A stretch of DNA of 5,218 bases from CAVPGH01 sp046726955 (lineage in GTDB: Bacteria > Acidobacteriota > Vicinamibacteria > Fen-336): positions 1 through 5,218 of the forward strand of contig JBKPBQ010000327.1 of assembly GCA_046726955.1 (NCBI GenBank), read 5' to 3'. Below, piece after piece: positions 1 through 4,786 of this stretch (its first letter is position 1; each line of letters starts with the position of its first letter). The notes under the pieces were generated by a model that was not told the DNA's origin, did not search any database, and worked only from the letters and a program-made list of their open reading frames with translations. The translations under genes and the position numbers were made by a program.

Positions 1-108
1 GGTCTGCTCCATCTGTTCCTGGTTTTCCGATTCCTTCGCCGACTCGAAGGTCTTGAAGAGCCCCGAGACGGTCTCATGATCCGTCTTGAGCAACTCGCTA
101 ACGTTCAT
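1..108 (-). CDS. Hemerythrin-like HHE domain protein, N-terminal 36 residues (runs off the left edge)
   Basis: The 36 visible codons start MNVSELLKTDHETVSGLFKT and continue in a Glu/Gln/Lys-rich helix. The pattern D-H-E-x-V-x-x-L-F-x-x-F-E at residues 10-22 is typical of the first helix of hemerythrin/HHE cation-binding domains, where the His (residue 11) is a di-iron ligand. Proteins of this family bind O2 or NO or act in iron and oxidative-stress responses, usually in the cytoplasm. The remaining ligands lie outside the window, so the exact role cannot be stated. The ATG at 108 is preceded by AGGAGA at 117-122 with 8-nt spacing, which supports this start. A sigma-54-like promoter lies at 150-165, giving a predicted leader of about 31 nt. 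The upstream gap, 109-255, holds no other gene that I can support. Confidence 0.8.
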   Translation of the reverse strand, partial: MNVSELLKTDHETVSGLFKTFESAKESENQEQMEQT

Positions 109-149
109 GGGTCGTGTCTCCTGCATTGACGGCTTTCAACGGTCGGGGG

Positions 150-165
150 AGCAAGACGCATGCCC
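150..165 (-). promoter_or_regulatory. Candidate sigma-54 (RpoN) -24/-12 promoter for the hemerythrin gene
   Basis: Read on the minus strand the site is GGGCATGCGTCTTGCT. Against TGGCACG-N4-TTGCW it differs at the first and sixth positions only, and it keeps the essential GG-N10-GC spacing. The predicted transcription start is near 139, leaving a leader that contains the AGGAGA ribosome site. It has not been tested. Its similarity to four other correctly oriented sites in this window strengthens the call. Confidence 0.45.
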
Positions 166-255
166 TGGAAGCGGGGGCGCGACTCGGCGAAGCCGCGAGC
201 GGACGGACCGTCGCTCTTTGGAAATCGCCACGCCGGCGGCGGAAGAATGAAGAGT

Positions 256-1026
256 CTATAAAGGCCGGGCCACGGGCTTGGCCTGGGCCGCCGGGACCGA
301 CCCGTGGTCCGGCAGGGCCGCGGTGTCGAGCACGAAGAGGCCGGGCGAGGCCCCCTGCTCCAGCAGGAGCGGGAGGGCCACGTTGTAGACGGGCGAGCCC
401 CCGCGCGTCTTGCCTTCGAACGTCCCCTTGTGGGCGTGGCCGTGGAAGGTCGCGTCCACGTGGTAGCGGTCGAGCGGCTCCTCGAGGCGGCTCGAGCCCA
501 GGAACGGGTGGATCTCGAGGGGCTCCCCCACCACCGTCTCGACGATCGGCGCATAGTGGAGCAGCGCGATCTTCCGCCGCGTGCGGAGCGAGGCGAGGGC
601 GCGCTCGAGCTTCAGCGTCTCCTTCGTCGCTTCCTCCACGAAGAGCTTCATCGCGGGCTCGCCCCAGGGAGCGAGGCTCCACTCGCCGAATCCCCCGCCG
701 AAACCCTTCACGCCCGCGAAGCCGACGTCGTCGCGCTCCCAGGTCTCGCCGTCGAGGACCGCAACACCCGCCTCCTCGAGGATGGCCGTCAACGCGTCCG
801 CCTCGTTCGACTCGAAGTCGTGGTTGCCGAGCACGGCGAGGACGGGCACCGTCGCCGCCTTGAGCTCCTTCACGAGCAGGCGGGCCTCATCCGGGTGGCC
901 CTTCTGGGTGAGGTCGCCGCAGAGGACGAGGACGTCGGCCCGCTGCCCCGCCTCGGCGAAGAGACCCTGCAGCTTCCCCCCTGAGCTTTTCGCGCAGTGC
1001 ACGTCTCCGACGGCTGCGATGCGCAT
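256..1026 (-). CDS. Calcineurin-like metallophosphoesterase
   Basis: This is a 256-residue protein with the full set of calcineurin-like phosphoesterase motifs in order: GDVH (7-10), GDLT (37-40), GNHD (67-70), LLHYAP with His157, and FHGHAH (195-199). These residues bind two metal ions and hydrolyse phosphomonoesters or phosphodiesters. The substrate is not evident. No signal peptide or membrane segment is seen, so it is probably cytoplasmic. The length is normal for a single-domain member, and the C-terminal tail (about 240-256, Ala/Pro-rich) is likely disordered. The gene is the second of a two-gene unit. Its ATG follows the nucleotidyltransferase stop after one codon (TGA GCC ATG) in the same frame, and there is no good Shine-Dalgarno just upstream. 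Translation by coupling or reinitiation is therefore likely. It may act on a product or target of the neighbouring nucleotidyltransferase (inference). Confidence 0.9.
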   Translation of the reverse strand: MRIAAVGDVHCAKSSGGKLQGLFAEAGQRADVLVLCGDLTQKGHPDEARLLVKELKAATVPVLAVLGNHDFESNEADALTAILEEAGVAVLDGETWERDDVGFAGVKGFGGGFGEWSLAPWGEPAMKLFVEEATKETLKLERALASLRTRRKIALLHYAPIVETVVGEPLEIHPFLGSSRLEEPLDRYHVDATFHGHAHKGTFEGKTRGGSPVYNVALPLLLEQGASPGLFVLDTAALPDHGSVPAAQAKPVARPL

Positions 1027-1029
1027 GGC

Positions 1030-1842
1030 TCAGTCGTCCGGCCCCCGAGGGGGCGGCTTATGGAGCGTCCAGTCCACGATGTCCTTCGGCGTCATGGCCA
1101 CGTCGGGGTCGAGCCGCGCGTCGCGCAGGCCCCACCGCTCCGTGTCGACGCGGTACTGCTTGCGCGAGAGAAGGACGCCCTGGCAGACCGCCTCCGGGCG
1201 GCGGCTGTCGCCTTCCTCGACGAGGCGCCGGGAGAGCGCCTGCAGGAGGGACGGCGGCACGACCTTGTGTCCCGGGTAGATGAACTCGAAGAGCACGAGG
1301 TGGGCGTAGAGGACGCGCCAGTGGCGTCCGAACCGCCGCACGACGCGCGTCCAGTCCAGGATGCTGCCCTGCCGGAGGAGGAGGTGTGCGACGTCCGCCC
1401 CGTCGAACCGGTACTTCTCCATCACGAAGGACTTCGACCAGATCATCTCCTCGGGCGGGGTGAGCCGCGTGGCCACACCGAGCACCGGGCCCGGCCGGGC
1501 GTGGGCGAACCACTCCCCGTCCACCATCGCGATGCCGTTGCCCGCGCCGTGGATCACGTCGATCGACTGCGCGCCGCGTCGCGCCTTGGCCAGCCAGTGG
1601 GGGAAGGCGACCTGGGTCGTCCAGCCCAGCCCCTCGAGCGCCTCGAGAAGCCGGTCGCGGTCCTCGCGCAGGACGAAGAGATCGAGGTCCTTGGTGGGCC
1701 GGGCGATCCCCGTGTAGTGCGCGAAGGCGTACGTCCCTCCCACGAGGAACGGCACCTGGCTCCGGCTGAGCCCCAGGAGGGCGGCCGCGTACGCCGACGC
1801 GGCCGATACGGCGGAGCTGTCATCGATCGCGGGCAGACCCAT
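1030..1842 (-). CDS. Nucleotidyltransferase-fold protein (DUF6036/AbiEii-like)
   Basis: This is a 270-residue protein with the core signature of the polymerase-beta nucleotidyltransferase superfamily: LVGGT at 33-37, then TKDLDLFV at 50-57 with the D-L-D metal ligands (Asp52, Asp54). IDVIHG at 94-99 (Asp95) is a candidate third acidic ligand. The GG-to-DxD spacing of 15 residues is longer than in MNT-type minimal enzymes and fits the DUF6036/AbiEii-like branch. Residues 130-155 (PEEMIWSKSFVMEKYRFDGAD and following) carry the Lys, Arg and Asp pattern often seen after the core in that branch. The C-terminal third (160-260) is helical with no recognised domain. Such proteins transfer NMP to proteins, RNA or small molecules; the target here is unknown. 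The ATG at 1842 has GAGGT at 1847-1851, and no in-frame start exists upstream before a stop. It is co-transcribed with the metallophosphoesterase. Confidence 0.8.
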   Translation of the reverse strand: MGLPAIDDSSAVSAASAYAAALLGLSRSQVPFLVGGTYAFAHYTGIARPTKDLDLFVLREDRDRLLEALEGLGWTTQVAFPHWLAKARRGAQSIDVIHGAGNGIAMVDGEWFAHARPGPVLGVATRLTPPEEMIWSKSFVMEKYRFDGADVAHLLLRQGSILDWTRVVRRFGRHWRVLYAHLVLFEFIYPGHKVVPPSLLQALSRRLVEEGDSRRPEAVCQGVLLSRKQYRVDTERWGLRDARLDPDVAMTPKDIVDWTLHKPPPRGPDD

Positions 1843-1853
1843 GTGGACCTCGA

Positions 1854-1885
1854 CGGCATGCCAGCCTCGAGGGCTGTCGATGCCG
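1854..1885. repeat. Imperfect inverted repeat in the divergent intergenic region
   Basis: Outer arms CGGCAT (1854-1859) and ATGCCG (1880-1885) enclose inner arms CAGCC (1862-1866) and GGCTG (1872-1876) around a 5-nt loop centred on CTCGAG. The repeat falls inside the predicted 5' leader of the nucleotidyltransferase mRNA, just upstream of its ribosome site. It is also about 50-85 bp upstream of the BrkB promoter. It could be an RNA hairpin or a binding site for an activator, or it could be chance in GC-rich DNA. Confidence 0.3.
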
Positions 1886-1902
1886 GCCCGGCCCGTCCCT
1901 CA

Positions 1903-1918
1903 TGCAAGAAGCGAGCCC
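1903..1918 (-). promoter_or_regulatory. Candidate sigma-54 promoter for the nucleotidyltransferase-phosphoesterase unit
   Basis: Read on the minus strand the site is GGGCTCGCTTCTTGCA. It matches TGGCACG-N4-TTGCA at all positions except the first (G for T) and the fifth (T for A), with correct GG-N10-GC spacing. The predicted start of transcription is near 1892, which gives a leader of about 50 nt before the ATG at 1842. It lies back to back with the BrkB promoter, with 18 bp between the two boxes. Confidence 0.5.
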
Positions 1919-1936
1919 CGAGCCGCGGGCCGAAGA

Positions 1937-1952
1937 TGGCACGACGGTTGCT
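1937..1952 (+). promoter_or_regulatory. Sigma-54 (RpoN) promoter, perfect consensus, for the BrkB-family gene
   Basis: The sequence TGGCACGACGGTTGCT matches TGGCACG-N4-TTGCW at every defined position, including the invariant GG and GC with 10-bp spacing. The predicted transcription start is near 1963, giving a leader of about 57 nt before the ATG at 2020. Sigma-54 promoters need an AAA+ enhancer-binding activator, so expression is probably conditional. No activator gene is in the window. Confidence 0.7.
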
Positions 1953-1970
1953 CGTCTGACCTCGGGACAC

Positions 1971-1976
1971 AGGAGG
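1971..1976 (+). promoter_or_regulatory. Strong Shine-Dalgarno sequence oddly far from the BrkB ATG
   Basis: AGGAGG lies 43 nt before the ATG at 2020, too far to serve it directly. Four nucleotides after it is an in-frame CTG at 1981 with no stop before the ATG, so initiation there would add 13 residues. The next in-frame stop upstream is TGA at 1957-1959. The ATG itself has only GGGG at 2013-2016. The site may mark the true start, a short leader peptide or a chance motif. Confidence 0.4.
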
Positions 1977-2019
1977 ACAGCTGCATCAAAGTCGTGCTCA
2001 AGCCCTAGAATCGGGGCCG

Positions 2020-2856
2020 ATGCGCGAGAGCGCCGTCGCGCGCGTACGCTGGAACATCACGCACCCGCTGCGGCTCTTGAAGTACCTCGCCCTCCGGACG
2101 GAGAGCCACGCGTACAGCGCCGGGCTCGCATTCTTCGCGCTCGTCGGCTTCTACCCGTTCTGCCTGTTCTTCATGTGGGTCACCGGAGACCTGCTCCACT
2201 GGTCCGCCGGGGAGACCGTCATCCGCGAGACGCTCCACGAGTACTACCCGGCAGGGCAGAACTTCCTGCTCCGCAACCTGGACGTGTCCGTCGAGGAGCG
2301 AGCGAACGAGCTGTCGCTGGCGACCGCGCTCTGGATCCTGGTGGGGGCCGCGGGGATCTTCATCCCGCTGGAGACCGCGCTCAACACGCTCTGGGGGGTG
2401 AAAGAGCACCGTCCCTACTGGAAGAACCAGGCCGTGGGATTCCTTCTGACGCTCTCCGGCGTGGGCCTCGCGTTCGTCTTCGTCGTCATGACCGCGGGCC
2501 TCCGGCGGCTGATAGAGAGCGCAAGCCTCTCGTTCTTCCTGCACGGGCTCGCCACCTACGCCGCCCTCCGCGTGAGTGCGCTCGTGGTCTCGGTGGCCGC
2601 GATATTCCTGCTCTATCGCTTCCTGCCCAACCACCCGGTGACGTCGAGCGAAGTCCTCCCCGCTGCGATCCTCGCCGGGATCGTGGCCGAGGTCGTGCGC
2701 TGGGTCTTCCTGCAGGCGCTGCCCCTCCTCGACCTGCGGAAGGACCAGGGACCGTATTACGTCTCGGTGAGCTTCGCGCTCCTCGCCTACCTGGAAGCCT
2801 TCGTCCTCATGGGTGGGGCCTACATCGCGGCGCGGTCGGCCGAGTCGCCCGACTAG
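2020..2856 (+). CDS. YihY/virulence factor BrkB family inner-membrane protein
   Basis: This is a 278-residue membrane protein with about six predicted helices (near residues 32-55, 98-118, 139-160, 183-201, 213-233 and 247-272). Family hallmarks are the early AYSAGLAFFALVGFYPF segment (31-47), NTLWGVKEHRPYWKNQ (122-137) and LYRFLPNHPV (198-207). The family sits in the cytoplasmic membrane. It was once mislabelled ribonuclease BN, and its transport or envelope role is still unsettled. The length is near the usual 280-320, and the acidic cytoplasmic tail found in many members is missing. The last helix ends GGAYIAAR, where many relatives have a GAELN-type ending. It is transcribed divergently from the nucleotidyltransferase from a consensus sigma-54 box at 1937-1952. 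The start is not certain: the ATG at 2020 gives a typical N-terminus, but an in-frame CTG at 1981 has the better ribosome site. Confidence 0.9.
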   Translation: MRESAVARVRWNITHPLRLLKYLALRTESHAYSAGLAFFALVGFYPFCLFFMWVTGDLLHWSAGETVIRETLHEYYPAGQNFLLRNLDVSVEERANELSLATALWILVGAAGIFIPLETALNTLWGVKEHRPYWKNQAVGFLLTLSGVGLAFVFVVMTAGLRRLIESASLSFFLHGLATYAALRVSALVVSVAAIFLLYRFLPNHPVTSSEVLPAAILAGIVAEVVRWVFLQALPLLDLRKDQGPYYVSVSFALLAYLEAFVLMGGAYIAARSAESPD

Positions 2857-2991
2857 TCAGCCCCTCGACTTCACCGGCAGCTCTTTGTTGCGCCCGTTTG
2901 TCCAAACGACGCTCGCAAGACTTCGCGCGCGACTTCCGCCTGCGGCGCGCAGCGGCCCCCATTTCGCGTCCGAGCCTCCCCCGTCGTGCCG
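2857..2991. other. Intergenic stretch without a recognised gene
   Basis: This is the first part of the 327-base gap between the BrkB gene and the KatE-like gene. I see no plausible coding region on either strand. The only structure is a small inverted repeat, CGTTTG (2895-2900) and CAAACG (2903-2908), with no T-tract, so I do not call it a terminator. The rest of the gap is covered by the Lon-like remnant, the sigma-54 candidate and the ribosome site of the next gene. Confidence 0.5.
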
Positions 2992-3150
2992 GGCGCCGCG
3001 GGCGGCGTCCGTGTGGCCTCGCGGCACGGCCCTTGCTCCCCACGTACCCGAGAGGAAGAGGTCCGCTTCGTGCCCGTGGACGACGTCGAGGAGGTGCTGC
3101 AGCAGGCCCTGACGCCGGTGGAAGTCGGCGTCTGGCGCGCCGCAGGCTGA
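2992..3150 (+). pseudogene. Probable decayed C-terminus of a Lon-type protease
   Basis: Read from 2992 to the TGA at 3148-3150, the frame ends with PRTREEEVRF followed by VPVDDVEEVLQQALTPV. This resembles the extreme C-terminus of Lon (endopeptidase La), where a segment like (E)VRF-x-x-VDxVxEVLxxAL follows a loop after the last helix of the serine protease domain. The preceding residues, AAGGVRVASRHG, could be a worn version of the Lon AGI(R/K)xVxLPxxN segment. No Walker motifs and no Ser-Lys catalytic dyad are present, and there is no credible start codon with a ribosome site for a full gene. It is therefore a relic if the match is right. A weak alternative is a 26-codon ORF from GTG at 3070 with AAGAGG 8 nt upstream. 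The similarity is recognised by eye only. Confidence 0.42.
3022..3037 (+). promoter_or_regulatory. Candidate sigma-54 promoter for the KatE-like domain gene
   Basis: CGGCACGGCCCTTGCT matches TGGCACG-N4-TTGCW at all defined positions except the first (C for T), with GG-N10-GC spacing. The predicted transcription start is near 3048, giving a long leader of about 136 nt before the ATG at 3184. It overlaps the presumed Lon remnant, so either the promoter arose inside the relic or one of the two readings is coincidental. Confidence 0.5.
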
Positions 3151-3183
3151 GGAAGGCAGCGGCTCGATACCAGGAGGCCGCCG

Positions 3184-3759
3184 ATGGACAGCGACACGTT
3201 GGAGAGCCGGGCCCGCACCGGCAGGACCGCGGTCTCGCGGAAGGTGGCGATCCTCGCCGCGGACGGAGTCGACGAGCCGTCGCTGCGCCGGATGCTCGAC
3301 TCGCTCGCCGCGCAGGGGGCGCAGGGGAAGATCGTGGGGCCGCGCGTGGGCTGCGCCTGGGGATCCGAGGGCAGCTGCTTCCCGGTGGAGTTCAGCCTGC
3401 GGGCCGCGTCGGCCCTCTCCTTCGACGCGGTCTACGTTCCCGGCGGGGAGCCGAGCGTCGCCGCCCTCACCGCCGCGCGCGCCGCCGTCGACTTCGTGAT
3501 CGAGGCCTACGACCTCGGCCGGGCGATCGCCGCCACGGGCGAGGCCGTAGCCCTCGTGTCCGCGGCCACCGGTGTCCTGCCCCCCGACCCGTGCGTGGAG
3601 GACGCGAGCACGGCCGATCCCGGCCTCGTGCTCGACGTGCGCGGGCTGAGCGACCGCGCCCTCGGCCAGTTCATCGCCGCGATCGACGCGCACGCAAGCG
3701 CGCGCGATCGCCTCGTTCCGGCCGCGGCCGCCGAGGGAGAGCAGGAAGCGGCGCGCTGA
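3184..3759 (+). CDS. Free-standing DJ-1/PfpI-like domain of the large-catalase (HPII/KatE) C-terminal type
   Basis: This 191-residue protein closely resembles the C-terminal class I glutamine-amidotransferase-like domain of large-subunit clade 2 catalases. The order is SRKVAILAADGVDEPSL (18-34), LAAQGAQGKIVGPRVG (41-56), FPVEFSLRAASALSFDAVYVPGG (66-88) and FVIEAYDLGRAIAATGEAVALV (104-125). The nucleophile elbow that holds Cys in DJ-1 and PfpI reads ATGEA here, as in catalases, so protease or glyoxalase activity is unlikely. In catalase this domain aids assembly and stability. No catalase core precedes it. The start is well supported, with AGGAGG at 3172-3177 and 6-nt spacing, so it is a gene in its own right and not just a broken catalase tail. 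The first 17 residues and the Ala/Glu-rich tail (179-191) look disordered. A role in peroxide defence or as a subunit for a catalase elsewhere is inference. Confidence 0.85.
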   Translation: MDSDTLESRARTGRTAVSRKVAILAADGVDEPSLRRMLDSLAAQGAQGKIVGPRVGCAWGSEGSCFPVEFSLRAASALSFDAVYVPGGEPSVAALTAARAAVDFVIEAYDLGRAIAATGEAVALVSAATGVLPPDPCVEDASTADPGLVLDVRGLSDRALGQFIAAIDAHASARDRLVPAAAAEGEQEAAR

Positions 3760-3793
3760 CGCGCCTGTGCCCGGCTGCCGAACCGATCAGCGG

Positions 3794-3967
3794 TCAGCGC
3801 AGATCGCGAAGCTGCTCGAGCGCGCGGGCCGCGAAGGCGGCGATGCGCGGCTGCTCTTCCACGGGCGTGTCGATGAAGGAGGCTCGCTCGAGGGCCCAGC
3901 GCAGGAGCTTCACCTCGTCGTCGTCGAGCTCGAGAGTCGTCGTGGATATCCGTCGCGCGACGTTCAT
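3794..3967 (-). CDS. Small 57-residue protein of unknown function, coupled to the methyltransferase
   Basis: I do not recognise this protein. It reads MNVARRISTTTLELDDDEVK and continues to LEQLRDLR. A short strand-like TTLEL (10-14) is followed by an acidic DDDEVK and two predicted amphipathic helices (about 17-30 and 37-56). There is no Cys, no signal peptide and no membrane segment. The evidence that it is real is translational: AAGGAGGA at 3974-3981 sits 6 nt before the ATG at 3967, and that ATG overlaps the methyltransferase stop as ATGA. It is therefore almost surely translated with the methyltransferase and may bind it or act on the same pathway (inference). It ends 34 bases from the convergent KatE-like gene, and I see no clear terminator between them. 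Confidence 0.72.
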   Translation of the reverse strand: MNVARRISTTTLELDDDEVKLLRWALERASFIDTPVEEQPRIAAFAARALEQLRDLR

Positions 3968-4746
3968 CCCTTGTCCTCCTTCCGGAAAGCCACCTGCCAG
4001 TAGCGGTCGAAGAGACAGCTGCGGGCCCGGTGGACGGCCCGGAATCCCCGCGCCTCGAAGATCGCGCGCAGCTCGGGGGGCCGCGTTCCGTCCGGTCCGC
4101 AGTCGATGAGCGCGAGCCCTCCCGGCCGCAGCACGCGGTCCACCTGGGTCGCGAGCACGGCCGTCGCGTCCGCGTCGAAGTGGCAGCCGACGGCGCCGCT
4201 CGAGTTCACGAGGTCCACGCTCGCGTCGGGGACGGTCTCGGTCGCGCTCTCGCGCAGAGGCTCCAGCACGGACTGGCAGTGGAACGTCACGTCCGCGTCC
4301 GTGCCTGCCTTCGTGAGGTAGGAGCGCGCGCGGGCCGTGGCCACGTAGCGGGCCTCGGCGTCGATGCCGAGGAGGGTGGAGCCGGGCTCCAGGTAGTAGG
4401 CCAGGACCTCGGTGGAGCGTCCCGTGCCGCAGCAGAGGTCGATGGCGCGGATCGGCCGCGGCGGGACGCGGCCCGCGAGGTTGCGCCGGATCGTGCGCCA
4501 GTTGGCCCAGGCCTGCCGCTCGTTGATCGCCTCGAACTCCCGGAGCGTCAGCGCGGCATAGGCCCGGCACGCCGCGTCGTTGCGCGACGTCCGGAAGGGG
4601 ATCTTCCGCAGGCCCCGCACGCGGGCCTCGTAGCATGCTTGCCGGACGAGCATCTTCACGACGCCCAGCGGAGATGCGAGGACGCGGGGCTCGGTGCGGA
4701 CCCCGGCGAGGGAGTCGGCAAGCGAAAACGCGCGCATCTCTTCCAT
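3964..4746 (-). CDS. Class I SAM-dependent methyltransferase
   Basis: From the chosen start this is a 260-residue protein with a Rossmann-fold methyltransferase core. Motif I is AIDLCCGTGRSTEVLA (101-116), followed by LLGIDAEARYVATARA (125-140) with an acidic residue for the SAM ribose (Asp129). Next come a motif II-like VDLVNSSGAVGCHFD (177-191) and motif III LRPGGLALIDCGPDG (206-220). The N-terminal 90 residues are helical (REFEAINERQAWANWRTIRR) and may form the substrate lid. The C-terminus, ARGFRAVHRARSCLFDRYWQVAFRKE, fits the last strands of the fold. The substrate is unknown. I prefer the ATG at 4746, because GGAGA at 4753-4757 is 6 nt upstream. An in-frame ATG at 4770 would add 8 residues but has no ribosome site. 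The gene overlaps the downstream 57-residue ORF by 4 nt (ATGA). Confidence 0.87.
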   Translation of the reverse strand: MEEMRAFSLADSLAGVRTEPRVLASPLGVVKMLVRQACYEARVRGLRKIPFRTSRNDAACRAYAALTLREFEAINERQAWANWRTIRRNLAGRVPPRPIRAIDLCCGTGRSTEVLAYYLEPGSTLLGIDAEARYVATARARSYLTKAGTDADVTFHCQSVLEPLRESATETVPDASVDLVNSSGAVGCHFDADATAVLATQVDRVLRPGGLALIDCGPDGTRPPELRAIFEARGFRAVHRARSCLFDRYWQVAFRKEDKG

Positions 4747-4752
4747 GGAGTG

Positions 4753-4757
4753 TCTCC
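4753..4757 (-). promoter_or_regulatory. Shine-Dalgarno that decides the methyltransferase start
   Basis: GGAGA on the minus strand lies 6 nt before the ATG at 4746. The alternative ATG at 4770 has no purine-rich site at a useful distance and begins only 16 nt past the T-tract of the upstream terminator. The shorter form is therefore preferred. Confidence 0.6.
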
Positions 4758-4758
4758 G

Positions 4759-4774
4759 AGCAAGAAGCATTCCG
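4759..4774 (-). promoter_or_regulatory. Weak sigma-54-like box upstream of the methyltransferase
   Basis: The minus-strand sequence CGGAATGCTTCTTGCT keeps GG-N10-GC and TTGCT but deviates at three positions of the -24 element. It shares GCTTCTTGC exactly with the nucleotidyltransferase box. The predicted transcription start, near 4748, would leave almost no leader before the ATG at 4746 and would exclude the ribosome site at 4753-4757. This argues against it or implies leaderless translation. Confidence 0.22.
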
Positions 4775-4786
4775 ACTGCGCTCTCG

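Noticed and set aside
181..255. Possible terminator after the metallophosphoesterase
   Set aside because: Short GC-rich palindromes (such as CGCCGGCG and GGC-TTC-GCC) occur, but none has a stem plus T-tract in the right place.
997..1959. 320-codon plus-strand frame antisense to the nucleotidyltransferase
   Set aside because: It has no domain-like features and is the antisense shadow of a gene with catalytic motifs.
2006..2011. TAGAAT as a sigma-70 -10 element for BrkB
   Set aside because: No TTGACA-like -35 lies at 16-18 bp upstream, and a perfect sigma-54 box is nearby. I keep it only as a side possibility in the start-site finding.
2857..3693. 278-codon minus-strand frame antisense to the KatE-like gene
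   Set aside because: It is rich in Arg, Gly, Ala and His with no motif, opposite a gene with a strong ribosome site and family signature.
3760..3793. Possible bidirectional terminator between the convergent KatE-like and 57-residue genes
   Set aside because: Only a 4-bp ACCG/CGGT pairing around ATCAG is visible, with no T-tract on either strand.
1902..4109. 735-codon open frame on the plus strand
   Set aside because: Its translation is Arg/Pro/Ala/Gly-rich low-complexity sequence. It runs in another frame across the BrkB and KatE-like genes, both of which have clear family motifs. It is a GC-rich shadow frame.
3968..4636. Upstream part of a 280-codon minus-strand frame that ends with the 57-residue ORF
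   Set aside because: It overlaps the methyltransferase, whose SAM motifs are clear, in a different frame. Only the final 57 codons, with their own ribosome site, are credible.
4746..4770. Methyltransferase start at the ATG at 4770
   Set aside because: It has no ribosome site and begins 16 nt past the terminator T-tract. The ATG at 4746 has GGAGA at 6-nt spacing.
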